Shown: positions 22,201 through 34,487, counted from the stretch's first letter. The stretch: DNA of 64,000 bases from Athripsodes cinereus (GCA_947579605.1 OX388312.1:24203313-24267312), one strand, 5' to 3'. The notes: a model not told the origin generated them from the sequence alone. Translations and numbers: made by a program.

Positions 22201-23334
22201 CTGAGAGATACGTAGGTTCATACGATATGAGGAGAACAGTGTTGTAATATATAATAAGGTATATTGTTCTAATATTCATTAAAAAGTAAATTCCATCCTC
22301 TGCAATAATATGTGTATATAATGAATATTACAAAATACAAGCACGACTGTCTTTTACTAGTAACGATACCATACATATACGCATTATTACACGTCTGTCG
22401 TAGCAGAAGCGTAGAGGGTTCTACTACGAGTATAACTGCTACAACTATTACTAGACGTAAGTAAGAGTATCTCTACTACTTTTACTAATTTACTATTTTA
22501 GATACTATTGAGACGTTGCCGTTAATAGAACTGGAAGCACATGGATTATATAATTATGTCGGTAGACATCGGATTATATGCAGTGTAAACAATAAGAAAA
22601 TATTAATGCAAATATATCGCCAATATAAGGACTGTCCCATGATTTTGTTGTTTCTTTTTGGTGATGTTTTTTTTGTGTGTTTTCCTGTAAACAAGTAAAT
22701 TTACAAAATTAATCTTCATTATCAAAAATAGTGATAAAAAAGTTAGGTGAATTACTCATGGTGGGAAAGCGGCACACATAGAAGATATCAAAGAAAAGGG
22801 CAAAATGATAAAAGAACAAATCACACTTAAATCCCTATATGGAACAATAATATGGCACAATATTATTGTTAACCCTATATGGAACAATAATAATGATTTA
22901 AAATAACAAAATTTTAATATACCTAGTGTTTTTAGTTTCAATAGTTTTATAAAGATAATTGTTTTTTGAGTGTTAAATTATTTTCACACTAAATAAAAAT
23001 TACAAATTTAAAAACTAGTGTGTAAAATTTGTCATAATTAATAATACCTACAATTGGAACTAACATAATTGTTACATATTTCAAATTTGAGACAATTACA
23101 AATGCATTCAAAAAATTTTGATAGTTAAATTAAAATTATAAAATATATAAAAATTTGATATACCTAACAACAATTTAAAAAAAATGTAAATACGCCCTTG
23201 CGGTGGTTTGTATCACAAAACGGCGCTAAATAAATTGTCCAGATGATTAATAAATGGAAAAATAGACTTTTGAGACAGCCACCTTAATCTCCTGCTTGTT
23301 AATTATTATAACACGAAAACAGACTACTACCACC
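22201..23334. other. AT-rich, minor repeats
   Basis: CTATATGGAACAATAATA occurs twice about 40 bp apart (about 22836 and 22873). A partial match to the 3570/58355 repeat lies near 23195-23230. There is no gene. Confidence 0.4.
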
Positions 23335-23590
23335 ACAACTATATCATCACGGCATATCCCACAAGTGGGGAAACCAGTCAAATAACTTAAAGTAATGAAC
23401 ATTCGGGTGGCCCTCTCCGTGTTAATGAGCGATGAGCGTCATGCCTCATTGCTGTTACTGCAGACGTTAATAATATTATATTTGAGGTTTTACGAACATC
23501 TGCCTTTTACAAGACATTCGTAAACATGCAAAAAATAGTGGGATGCCTCTTCTTTACCGGGGATTCCATGGAGTAATATTAAGTTTCTGG
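23335..23590 (+). repeat. Dispersed repeat R, most complete copy
   Basis: This copy runs through the whole family: ATCACGGCATATCCCACAAG, GTGGGGAAACCAGTCAA, a GCGTCATGCCTCATTGCTG block, CATCTGCCTTTTACAAGACA, GTGGGATGCCTCTTCTTTAC and a GGGGATTCCATGGAGTAATA end. The length is about 250 bp. There is no poly-A, terminal inverted repeat or B box. Confidence 0.75.
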
Positions 23591-24129
23591 TTACACCACT
23601 TACCGTGACAAGAATATTTGATATCTGCAAATCCAAACAAAATACACACTTTCTGATTAATATGAAAAAAAAACTCATATAAATAGACAAATATGCAAGT
23701 GCAGATACACATTTGCATATAATCTGTTTTATAATTATAAATATTACATAAGTATGCATATTATTGTTATAGTAATATTATACAACTACAACTAATTTCC
23801 TTTCCGAATATTAAGCAGATGGGAGCTTTATGTTTTAACATTATTATAATGATAAGCTGGTTGATATAACATATTATTATTACGTAAATATAGAAACAAC
23901 AATAGTATTTACGTATATAACTGTTAATAATATATTGGATAATATAAATTCAAATTTGTGGTTAAATTTTACCCAGAGGTACAATAATTATAATTGATAT
24001 TAATGAATTTTAGGTAACCACTTCATATTATTCAGTTCTATTGTTTCGTGAACATTTTCAATTAACTTAAGTATTAATATATTGTGGCTGGCTCTTGTTC
24101 TTGGGGATTTAATGTTTCGAGAAACAAAT

Positions 24130-24373
24130 CTGTACCTGAGAGCCATTAAGTCTTAAGTACTAAAATGCCATTTTCAAATTCAATTTTTTAATCGAAAAAT
24201 CTCAACATTTTACTAGTAATAAGCTGTATATAGTATGTACAGCTTATTACATAGACGCTGTAGTATAGACCCTAAGCATTTCTGTACTTAAGTGTTATTT
24301 TTTTTCCGCTTTTTTTGTAAGTTTAACATTTTTGTCAAAAATGCACTTGAGTCCTAATAGCTCTCAGGTACAG
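24130..24373. mobile_element. MITE with CTGTACCTGAGAGC ends
   Basis: Left CTGTACCTGAGAGCCATTAA and the inverse of the right end (CTGTACCTGAGAGCTATTAG) match over about 30 bp. AAAT flanks both sides and may be the duplication. The centre is itself palindromic (AATAAGCTGTA..TACAGCTTATT, about 24218-24249). There is no ORF. Confidence 0.7.
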
Positions 24374-24557
24374 AAATTATTATGAAGACATTAATTGTTT
24401 TAATCTTTCCGGAATACGGATCTGATTTTATGAGTTATTTTAATGATAAAAAAAATGGATCTGTTTTTGATATAAATTCAAATACACCCAAGCAACCTCA
24501 CAATTAACAATTTGCTTGTATCGTGAATGTAGAGGTCGGTTGGTGGAAAAAGTCAGT

Positions 24558-24623
24558 AGGTGGAATCGAAACTGGGATCTTTCTATTAAAAGTTCGAGAT
24601 TCTCTACCAATTTACTAACCGCC
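24558..24623 (-). mobile_element. tRNA-Lys-like SINE head, copy B2
   Basis: Read on the minus strand: TTAGTAAATTGGTAGAG (box A), CTCGAACTTTTAATAG (anticodon arm with ACTTTTAAT loop), AGTTTCGATTCCACC (box B). It is the same family as 1620-1712 and 55535-55650. Confidence 0.65.
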
Positions 24624-24868
24624 TTATTATCATACAATTAATTGTTGATGATCTACAAAGAGCATGAATGAAGAAATAGAGTGCCCATGTCAAGTTATCT
24701 TTTTGAAATCACGAGTTTTACAATTTAGAAAAAATAAACATCGACTAATATTAACATATTAGTAATACTTCTGAATTTTCAGAAATATTTTTTCAATAAG
24801 TGGACGATGAAAATGCTAGAATGAAGGCGTAGAAAAGGACGCAGATGCGTAGGTAGGTCCCAGACAAG

Positions 24869-25069
24869 AGGCCTGAGTCAATAACACATTTTCACGTTAC
24901 TTTTTCGTTCCGTTAACGTTCGAGTATAGACGAAGATACAAGCAAGTGTCAATTTCGTTGCTAAGATACACAGTAGTTACGAAAATTAACACTTTGGCGC
25001 AACATCGTCTGCATTTGAAAGCTAACGGATCGAAAACGTAACGTGAAAATGTGTTACTGACTCAGGCCT
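24869..25069. mobile_element. 201-bp palindromic MITE, copy 2
   Basis: The ends are AGGCCTGAGTCA and TGACTCAGGCCT, with arms of about 70 bp. A 3-bp duplication AAG lies at 24866-24868 and 25070-25072. It has the same length as the copy at 45585-45785 but has lost most CpGs. Confidence 0.88.
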
Positions 25070-25675
25070 AAGGTCTAATGACGTTAAGAGAATAAGGAGC
25101 TTGCAACGGAGTACATAAGTTACGTCCAACAAAGGATTATGGCAAATGTAGGTCTTTTTCCAATACTGGATACAAGAAACAGGATTGAAGAGTAAAATAA
25201 AGTATGGGAAATAGAGATGTTTAAAAATGTGGGTGAAATTATATTTCAGGATAGGAAATGTACATTCTCTTACGTAAAATTACAGCAACACTCCAATGTA
25301 AAAGAAATGTCAGTTGCACATTAACATACATAAAACAAACTAGATAAAGGTGAATGCGAGTTCCTGTAATATGAATTTCACATCACTGTACAGAAAAGTG
25401 GTTGTCCTGAGGCGATAAAAAGGATGATAATAATATGAGAGGTTTTCATCTAATATCCTCTGAGAGAATTCAGAACACAGGGAGAGACATAGAAAGAGAT
25501 TGCAAGATTAAAAAGGTAACATACTCGTGATTCCTTGTTCCTGAGCATACAAAATGTGATTTCACGTAGTAACACACATATTGCACAATGTATTAAGTAT
25601 ATTATTCATTTAATGAATGCAATGTAGCAACTTCCGGATATAGTTATTTATAAAAAGTTGTTTGAACAAATACGA
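25070..25675. other. AT-rich, nothing recognised
   Basis: No feature is supported in this stretch. Confidence 0.4.
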
Positions 25676-25920
25676 TATGATGATGATGATTCTGGATGAT
25701 TTTGCTTTGACGCCGTTTAAAAGTCCCTAGACCCAGTCTCAAGGGCGCCGGTGAAGAGCGCAGTTTTCAGAAGCTGGTGACAGTCTGATTGTCTCTCAAT
25801 GGCACCGGTAGGCGATTCCACGTAACCGGTCCAACACCAAAAACCCTCTCATAGAAGTTAGACTTAAACCGGCTCAATTGGGCTCAGTAAGTCTATTCAC
25901 GGCCAGTTCCAGATAATATG
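25676..25920 (-). pseudogene. LINE ORF2 C-terminal remnant with ATC tail
   Basis: On the minus strand the fragment reads FYERVFGVGP-TWN-LPVPLRDNQTVTSF, the C-terminal signature of CR1/L2-type reverse transcriptases. It then breaks into a different frame. It ends in (ATC)n at about 25676-25690. It is distinct from the intact LINE, whose tail is AATAAA. Confidence 0.7.
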
Positions 25921-27504
25921 ATTTCTTTGTGTTGTTCATTTATGTTATGCCATTCGAGTATAGTAACAGGTGATTGAAAATATCTTTATAGACAAAATAC
26001 GTCTGGAAATAAATCAGAATTCGTTTAATACAATATGCAATAATTGCATTAATTTAATTATTAAACGATTATACTTATCCACTAATACAGAACTAGAATT
26101 ATAGATCTAGTTGCTAATTAAAAGATATCTATTTCCTGACAAAAATGTCTTTCGGTTTTCGTCAAAAGCTTCACAGGAAGGGTGTTATTACTCTTATAAC
26201 ATAATAATATGGAATAAGCATGAAGGGATAAATGAATTGGTAATAGATACTTAATACCAAAAAGTACACCTGTCAATTGGCAATCAATAATGACATTATT
26301 TTCTTAGGACAGGTGAGAGGGATATCATTTCGAAATTAAACATTCACAACAGTAAAAGCAAAATTTTGTTTTCGTATCAACCGATTTCGCATTTTCCATG
26401 AAACGTCCGCAATATTTAAATTCATACTTTTGATATTTTTAATATTTTAAATATGTGGCATTCTAGGTCCGTTTATATAATACCTTTAGTCATGTCAGCT
26501 ACAGGGGTAACTCCGAAATCTTTAATAAATAATTTACAAAAATTAAATTTACCGGTTAATTTGTACATAAAAATTCAAAAATATATTATAAAAAACTTTT
26601 GCAATATTGGAAGAAAGTTTCTGAACACAGATATTTCAGGCACAATGCTGGTATTTTGAACCCGCGTTTTGAGCCTAATCTTTTGATATCACGTAGGTAT
26701 ATCCGGATAGATGAATCTTTCCCAACATTAGACTGTTAAGTTTTTGTGTGACCATGACTGATCATTTGGAGACTTATCTGGTTGTATAATGCTGAGAAGT
26801 GTGCAAGGCAATTCTGCCGCCGCGTAAACTTTATTTACCTACTCACTATTAGCCTGTTTTGCTATTATTTGCACCTTCATCGATTTAGATGTTGGGTCTT
26901 TTTCTTTTTCTATTTCTTTTCGGTCAACATACAATTTTTTTTTTGATACCGACAGAATCTTTTAATTCCTCAATCGAAACGATAAATTGTTGAACATCAG
27001 AAAAATGCATTATTTTGCATATTCTTCTGTTACTAAAATGTGCTTTAATTGTCATTGAAAATTATTTCATGTACAAATATACGAATAATATAATTTTTTA
27101 ATATATTGAATTGTTAATTCTTTGAAACTTACATATTATTCATCGCCAAATCACAGTGATTTTTGTATTTTAATTTACAGTTCTCTAAATACTCATTAAG
27201 TATTCAGGGATGGAATGTTATAATGAAGTTTAGGAAAATATTGTTATATTCTACCAAAAAAAAAGAAGAAAATATACAAAGGAGTATAAATTATAACGGT
27301 AAAAGAAATGCGTGAAGCTAAGCGAAAAAGGCTAGAGTAAGTTTTGTAAGTACATAGATGAGTTACTAACAGTAAAGGTTCTTTAATTTAGTTTTGACTA
27401 CTTTGAACTTAATTATTAAAGAGCTTTCAACGTACCTACCAATTATTCCTTTGAATTCTTAACATCTTCAACATAACACACAAAGTTGTTGATGTTACTG
27501 AGGT
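25921..27504. other. AT-rich, no gene
   Basis: The only open frame of note (26453-26659) has no recognisable domain. Confidence 0.4.
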
Positions 27505-27687
27505 ATTTTTTTTTTTATTAAAAAGATATATCTGGGTTTTGTTATAAACCCAAATACAACCTTATACACCTTTCACAGTAAGCTAAAAGCTTGTGTCGTG
27601 AAAGGGGAGTTTTCCGGTACCTGGGATCGAATCCCGGACCTCATGTTCATAAGGCCGAGACTCTACCTCCAGGCTACCGACGAACTC
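27505..27687 (-). mobile_element. SINE A, full-length copy
   Basis: On the minus strand a tRNA-like head (TAGCCTGGAGGTAGAGTC as box A, GGATTCGATCCC as box B; acceptor-like CGGTA pairs with TACCG) is followed by a body with CTCCCCTTTCACGACACAAG, CTTTTAGCTTACTGTGAAAG and AACCCAGATATATC. It ends in an A-rich tail. The 183-bp length and Pol III boxes mark a tRNA-derived SINE. Confidence 0.85.
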
Positions 27688-28319
27688 TATTAGTATTAAC
27701 TATGTAAGTTTCAAAACATATTAAAAACTATTAAATCACTATGAAATAAGTCACTTTATTTTAGATATTACATTTCAATATAAAAACTTAAAAGAATGAT
27801 GACTTACTTACCTTTTATTTCTGGTGGATGGACTTTTCATGCAGATTAAAATCTAGTATTTTTTTTACCCTTTATTATTCTGCTTTCTTGAATCGGAGAA
27901 TTCTGCTTCTGGTGTTCAGAGCTTTCTGGTATTAGTTGATATTATTTAAAACGCAAGCAAATTTCTTCACAAAAAAATAAATTTTGAGGAACCATTAAGT
28001 AATGTATCTGTTTCATTAATGATAGTCTGTATCTCAGTTTCTATACCTCTTCCAATGTAGTATAGAGGAGAAAGATGCCAAAAATCCCTATCCTAGAAAA
28101 TCTCTCTTATTTCCAATATATATAATGTTGGCTTCTCTAATATGATTTTGATTTGTGTAGTTACATAAATATTCTCTTTTTTGAATTGCAAATGTAAGGA
28201 CTTACGCCGTGTAATAAATTACATTTATGAAAATCATCTATATAATGATGATTGAAAATTTTCTTTCTTTCTTTCTGCCTAGTCCACTTGGGATATTACG
28301 TGAGGGTATTAAAGTATTA

Positions 28320-28715
28320 CATAATAATCATCCATTTTGTTGTTGCATGGGGCTGAAACGTGGGTCATCAAAATGAGTAACGTAAATCGGTTGGAGGTAT
28401 TTGAGACGTGCATGCTTTGAAAAACGATTCGGACACTGCACGGACATAACCAGTAATACAAGAGTTCTCCAAAGAGCTGGAACAAAGGAAACTTTTATTT
28501 AGGTAATGTATTCAAAGAAGAAAAGTATAAGCTGCTGTAACTGATCATCGAGGGCAATATTGAGGGTCGAAAAGATGTTAGAAGAAGGTGGATCTCTCAG
28601 CGCCATAATATACGCGAGTGGACAGAAAAACGGAGCTGTTTTGGATTGCCAGATATAGTGACAAATTCTCACAAATCATGTCTGGGAGACCCGACACAAC
28701 ACATGAAGAAGAAGA
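28320..28715 (+). pseudogene. LINE RT remnant with GAAGAAGAAG tail
   Basis: The translation reads LHGAETWVIKMSNVNRLEVF, which is the thumb region of insect endonuclease/reverse transcriptases. It is followed by broken frames with LIIEGNIEGRKDVRRRWISQ-like sequence. It ends in a short GAAGAAGAAG run near 28705. Stops and frameshifts show that it is dead. Confidence 0.75.
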
Positions 28716-28789
28716 GTCATCATTATTATATTTCAAAAAGTAGATATAATTTTATATCTTTAAAAAATATTACACATTTGGGTGAGTAT

Positions 28790-28965
28790 TCGAGATAAAA
28801 CAGGGGGTCAAAACCTTCAGAACAGGGGGTCCGTGGTTCGATCCCAGGTGCCGGCAAACTCCCCTTTCACGACACAAGCTTTTAGCTTAGTGTGAAAGGT
28901 GTATAAGGTTGTATTTGGATTTATAACAAAACCCAGATATATCTTTTTTAAAAAAAAAAAAAAAA
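28790..28965 (+). mobile_element. SINE A, plus-strand copy
   Basis: Box B GGTTCGATCCC at 28835-28845, the same body as the copy at 27505-27687, and a poly-A tail to about 28965. The head is more degenerate. With that copy it forms an inverted pair about 1.1 kb apart. Confidence 0.85.
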
Positions 28966-29859
28966 TAATCTTAATTACTTACATTAAAAAAAAAACACTC
29001 GATCTCAGATATTTTGCCTTCAGGACAAAAGGTTCAAGTTATCGGCAATTTCTTGTTCTATAACAAACTTAAATTATTTCTTAATTATCCATTTGTACTA
29101 CCTAAAGTTACAATTAATTTTTCCTTTTACAGTACGGGAGTATTATCTAATTGAACGAGAACTTAGATTTTTATACCGTTACGATGGCTACATAATAATA
29201 TCGTAGAAAAGAGATTGAACATTTCAAATTAAATTATACAACTTTTATAATGTATTCATAGGTAGTTAACTAAAGTTTTAAAACAATAATAGATACTGTA
29301 GCAAGTAAGTAAGAATACAATGGAAAAACTTTGAACTACTCTGCGTTCATTGTTATAATATTGTGTAAAGTTACTGTTGCTTTTATAATAATGTTATTAT
29401 CATTTCTATATGTATTATAATATCATCTACTACACTGAATATAATCATTTACAAATAGGTTCATATTATAACCCATTTACATAAAATTCCACTTCCTAAG
29501 ATGGAATGCAGAGCATTTTACTCAATCTCACACATTTTACAAGAAGTCAAGGAATGTGAGAACTGTAGACAATATGTACATTTGTATTGTATAAATCTGA
29601 GATTAATATACATAATTTGAATAGTTATGAACATCTTCTACAAGAAAATTGTAAAAATTTACTTTTGGACATTACACTTCATACGGTGTGACTTAAATAT
29701 GTCAACTATCTTCTCAACTATCTTATCAAGTTTTCTCAAATAAATACAAATATTTAAAAAAAAACTACCGTCTTCCTTAAAAATATAGGAATGTAATAGA
29801 TACAGTGATAATTTTAAGTTAAGTGGCAAATATTATCCCTGAATTAAAGATGTAAATGT

Positions 29860-29965
29860 CTTTATTTTTTCGAACACCTGCCGTTTACAGAACACTCGAA
29901 TTCTTACGGAGAAGAGTGGGAGACCAATTCTTTGTAGGGTGCTTCACTGAATAATATTAAATGGA
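29860..29965 (+). repeat. Dispersed repeat R, 3' part
   Basis: ACACCTGCCGTTTACAGAACACTCGAA, then GAAGAGTGGGAGACCAATTC, then a TTTGTAGGG end and ATAATATTAA. Confidence 0.7.
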
Positions 29966-30702
29966 TACAATTTAAAAATGTTAAATGATTAATCATGTTA
30001 CTGGAGATTTGAATACATAAAATACATTAAAAAAAACAGTCTTACATTTAGTAATCAGAATCGAAGCTCAAGCTGTCCCTATATTGACAGTAGTACTACG
30101 GTTTTCAAGCAGGAATTTCAAGATCAATGTGATACTTATGACTTACCTTTTTCTGATCCTTTGAGATATCTTAATTACTCTTAAAACATTATTTCGGGAT
30201 TTGGTGAAAATCTACAGTAGCTTGAAAAAAATATGTAATTGAAATTGAATTTTATCAGATAATATAAAATACATATTTGATTCGATCATATAGGAATAAT
30301 TCATCATAATTCCGATTTGATTGATTTGTTTACTAGAATTTCATATCATGATAAATGAATATTTGAACTTAACTAATGTGTATTCGAAATGAAAAGAGCC
30401 ATCAAAACATTGTCCTGGAAGGTTGAAGCTTTTGAAATTAGGTACACCATTCGTCTTACCAGAAAAAAATAACATCCATTTAACACTGCCACATTTTTTT
30501 CTGTATTTCTCCAACTTCTTATTCTATGATTTTGATTGGTGGGGTAATTTATTTGGATTTTTTTGTTTATGATGAAATTATACCAAACAGTAATCAGTAG
30601 AAGAAAAAAATTTTTTTTTGAAGAAACACGTTTTTTTATTATATCTTACACTTAATAATATAAAGAACTTCTATCATTATAATAATATCTAGTTGCCTAA
30701 TA

Positions 30703-30708
30703 TTTATT
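30703..30708 (-). promoter_or_regulatory. Candidate poly(A) signal for oaf
   Basis: AATAAA on the minus strand about 410 bases past the oaf stop codon. A second AATAAA lies at about 30635-30640. In such AT-rich DNA the hexamer is common by chance, so this is only a candidate. Confidence 0.25.
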
Positions 30709-31116
30709 TCAACAAGAGTTATATTAATATATACATCAAGGTTCTTAACAGCAAAGTTCAGCAATAGAGACAATATTATATCAATAATAATATTATTATC
30801 ATTGAAGCAGTGTATAAAAATAGAAATATCCAATTATCATTACTATACATGAGTCTAGAAGTAACCATTAAAATAAACATTTTTCAATGATCCAATGTAG
30901 GTAATAACAATTGAAAGCAAGATACGCTATGACCATAGAAAATGACAATAAAAGTAATAATATTAATAGTTGTGATGTAGTAGAAAAGTCATATTCGTTG
31001 CTTAAAGTTCGAACGAAAGTGTTTAATATAACATTATCATTAAAATAATTATAAATAACATAAGAATTTGTGACTGTTGTTTGATTTAATAATGAACAGT
31101 CCCTTGTTCCGAGGGG

Positions 31117-31385
31117 TCATTCGTCCCAAAGGCAGTGATGTTTCTTATGCACGTGATATTCAAATAGTTGACATCGTCTGCAGGTATTTATTCCACATCT
31201 GTAAGATAAGGGAGCAGCGGCCGGTGGCCCCCTGCCTTTACAGTATTTGAGACCACAAGGATACCAGCCAACGCAGACCTCGAGTCTACAACGACAGGGT
31301 GCTCGGTTTTCTCGGGACCCTGCGCAAGGTGGGGCACCTTCTGGGAATGGTTTGATGTCATCCTTGAAGATGTCTGGTGAGGCAC
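31117..31385 (-). CDS. oaf: out at first (OAF) homologue, terminal coding exon
   Basis: Seen: an acceptor TTTCTTTCTTTCGCAG immediately precedes 31385. The exon then runs in phase 2 (first two bases finish a codon) for 88 codons to TGA at 31117-31119. It is much more GC-rich than its surroundings. The peptide has ten cysteines (exon residues 20, 30, 32, 37, 43, 48, 63, 68, 71, 84) and the motifs VCVGWYPCGLKYCKGRG (36-52), YRCGINTC (61-68) and a CLWDE C-terminus. Known: secreted OAF proteins of flies and vertebrates end in this cysteine-rich pattern (C-C...WYPC.LKYC...Y.CGI..C...CLWDE). Inferred: the N-terminal part, with signal peptide, lies on exons beyond the window. The frame giving the longest ATG-initiated ORF here (31188-31385) is the wrong one. 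Confidence 0.9.
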
Positions 31386-31814
31386 CTGCGAAAGAAAGAA
31401 ATAATCATATTAAATTATTGTTAATATTAAATTCAAATTCGTTTATTTCCTCGAATAAGTATATACAATCAAATACTGTTCAAATATCCATAATATGCCA
31501 ATACAACTAATCCCACTTTACCATCTCACTAGGCTAAAGCCTGTGTCGAGGCTGACAGTACAATCAGTAATATATGTGCAAGAAACAAATTTTGACATCA
31601 TAGTAAACAGATTAGATACAACACACCAATAGACTATAGAAATCAGAAAACATTTGTGTATATAGATCAGTAGCAATATTATAGAGAGAAATAAAAACTT
31701 GTTAGAGGATAGATAATAGATTGGTGCAGGAAATTAAATCGATGATGAAGAAAATAATCAAGTAGATGTCATCAACAACAAATATCAATAAAACGTGGTT
31801 GATAAAAAGATTAT

Positions 31815-32158
31815 CATCATCATCGCCCTCAACGCTCCTCTCGGGAGCACAGGGCAGAAACCACCCTCCTCCATTCAGAGCGTCTCTGTGCCAATTGCGT
31901 CACCTCTTTCCACGACATTCCTTGCGCTTTGATATCGTTGTCATAGGAACGGTGTATTGTGAAAGAGGGACGCCCGCGCCGACGGAACCCCTCCGGACGG
32001 AAGAACAGTGCTCTTTTTGGCCAACTTTCATTAGGCATTCTCAAAACATGTCCCAGCCAGGACCATCGTCTCTCCTGTATTACGGAGATTATAGAGAATA
32101 CTAAAATGGGAAAGTTGAAAAATAATATGGGAAAATAATGGTTATAACAGTAAAACAA
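31815..32158 (-). pseudogene. RTE-type RT C-terminus, 5'-truncated
   Basis: An intact minus-strand frame (stop near 31829) reads ERRWSWLGHVLRMPNESWPK, PEGFRRRGRP and SWKEVTQLAQRRSEWRR, ending CSREER. This is the standard C-terminus of RTE-like LINEs. A GAT trinucleotide tail follows at about 31815-31826. AGATTAT at 31808-31814 and 32086-32092 may be the target-site duplication, so frame beyond 32092 would be flanking DNA. It lies in the putative oaf intron and is not an oaf exon. Confidence 0.85.
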
Positions 32159-32159
32159 T

Positions 32160-33404
32160 ATAAACTACAAAATATAATAGGAGCCACAATATACCAGTAA
32201 TTATTTATAAGTCGAAAGAAATAAAACTATTTAAAAAAATAGTTAGTAGAAAATTAAACAAATTAACAAATATTTTAATTATTTTCGCGTTTAAATTTCA
32301 CGATGTTAATAATAAAGTGAATGAAAAAAATAATAACGTCGGTGTATGTAATGAAGTTTGTTGAAATAAACTACATATTTCAAATTCTACAGTAATAACT
32401 GAAGTTCATAAAACACAAACAGAAACGCAAAATCAACACATTTATTTTGTAAATGTTTATTAGATTATAATGTTGAAGTTGGTTGTTTGTTTTTATCCTA
32501 CATATTTTCTCAGGAGCTTTTTCAGAGACAAAATATTAATTTTACTTTGTAGATTTCTATGCAATCAAACACGAATTTCATGGTTATAATAAAATACAAA
32601 ATTCAGAATTCGTAGGTAAATCAATTTAATTACGCATTTTTTTGTAATATGGATAAATCGTACAAGTAGACATATTATTAAATAAGTAATCAGATGATAA
32701 AACCTTGAGTACTATAGACGAAATTTTCAGGTCTTTTCGAAAAACTAAAAGCGCATTGTTAATACTATCATCTACGAGAGTTCATGTTGAATTTCGAGAA
32801 ACGTTACCCTAAGTCGAGAGCGGAAGGATTTGAAAGCTGGCTTGTAATTTATAAAGTATTGCGGAAGTATTAAATAATTCGTAATTAACGTTAAAAGGCA
32901 TATAAGGTTTTTAAGACGTTCGTTTAACCTAAATTACCTATCGTATAATCCATATTAATTAATAATTTTAATACACTCATTTTCTTAATTTTTTTCACAA
33001 TTTCTCTATTATCATCGTGATTACTATGTACTGCATAGAATTTAATCGAGTAGGCAAGTAGATACACAGGTATAGCGGTGTTTTAATTAAACTGTAATAA
33101 ATTAATGTTGAACTCGAAAATAGACCTCGTGTAATATATCGCTTATTATATAATAATTTACCGCCCGTAAGTGCTCACGAAAAATCTCACTCGATATCGT
33201 ACGAATCGAGTTAGGAAGAGTACTGAAATATAAAATTCGAAAGGTCTTGTGACAGAAGATTTTTCTTTTCAAACGTGTAACCAAAATATGAAAAAACGCA
33301 TGCTATCGAGATATAAAATGTTGCTTTTAAGACTAGTGATATACGATCCACAATATCAAACCAAAATTTTATGACAAACAAAGACTTAATTTTTTAATCA
33401 TTAA
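32160..33404. other. AT-rich putative intron, nothing recognised
   Basis: No exon-like GC-rich island or repeat was seen in this stretch. Confidence 0.4.
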
Positions 33405-33525
33405 TAGGACGAAGAAAGTTGGCCTGGAAAGCCACCTAAAAGATGGAAGGATAAGTCTTCAGCGTCGTAAGACGAAACAATATCCGACCAAACAGATCAA
33501 TGATCTGCTACAGGAAGAAAAAGAA
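33405..33525 (+). pseudogene. Short RTE-type remnant
   Basis: After one frameshift the translation gives W-PGKPPKRWKD, a motif of the RTE C-terminal region (GRPPKRW-DD). It then decays into stops. Confidence 0.5.
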
Positions 33526-34425
33526 TAGGTAAGATGAATATTGAAGTTATGAAAAATCATATTTGTTTAACGTTAATTTTTCTTGAGTTCGGCAGAAAAT
33601 GGTACAAGAAACCTGTTTTCGACAAAAGCAACTACATTATACAGTTATAATTACATATATAAATTCATGAACTGAAATGTGACAAAAAATAAAAAAAAAT
33701 CATGTCAGGATTGAACCATTCGATTAAATAGTACGACGAAAAAGTTGTCGAGTTTTACACGATAGAGTTAAACCATACGTGAAAGCGCTACATCAGAAGA
33801 AAACTAACGTAGCATTAGGTAATATTATATTATAGTTCAGGTGTAACAGCAGTATATAGTAGTAAAGAAAATAATACTATCAAGTGCTAAAGTTTATTAT
33901 TAGTAGTGGTACGGTGTGGTTACACGAGAACAACGGGCGGTTAAATTACAACTCAGAAAGATTCATTACCAAAATAATAATAATTAACAACATCATAATT
34001 AACCTTGTAAAATTACAATGATGTGTTGTTATATATTAACAATTTTGCCTACTAGTTTTTACCCCAGGTTCACACAGTGAAGTAATCGTTACTCATAGCC
34101 TTATAATAGTAGACTCAACATCACAAGATTAAATGTACGAGTTGCTACGGTATCGGAACTGTCCGTTGTCTTTTGTTTTGCAGTTGTCATAATATCATGT
34201 CAGTCGGTTACTATTCATTAATATTTTAAGTAATTCAAAAATAAAGATTTTTATTTCCTATTTTACTATTAAGTAAATAGTAAAATATTCGATTCTGGAA
34301 AGGTATAATGAATGCAATGTGACAATACTGAAAAAAAATCTATTAAATGAAATGAACCTAAATGTAACCCTAATACCCTCAAAATTAGCAATGGACTTGT
34401 ATCGTGATGGTGACGTAGAAAGCAG

Positions 34426-34487
34426 CAGGAGAAATCGACTCCGGGATCTCTCGTTTGCGAGTTCGAGTCTCTACCATAGGGCTATTA
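34426..34487 (-). mobile_element. tRNA-Lys-like SINE head, copy B3
   Basis: The minus strand reads CCCTATGGTAGAGACTCGAA, then GCAAACGAGAGATCCCGGAG and TCGATTTCTCC. A weaker look-alike lies at about 34678-34745 (+). Confidence 0.55.

Noticed and set aside
31188..31385. 65-aa ATG-initiated protein on the minus strand
   Set aside because: It is the wrong frame over the oaf exon; the OAF motifs are in the frame entered through the splice acceptor.
31829..32158. Upstream oaf exon
   Set aside because: The GLGHVLRMP-like and LAQRRSEWRR motifs are those of an RTE reverse transcriptase C-terminus, and a GAT tail and likely duplication mark it as an insertion.
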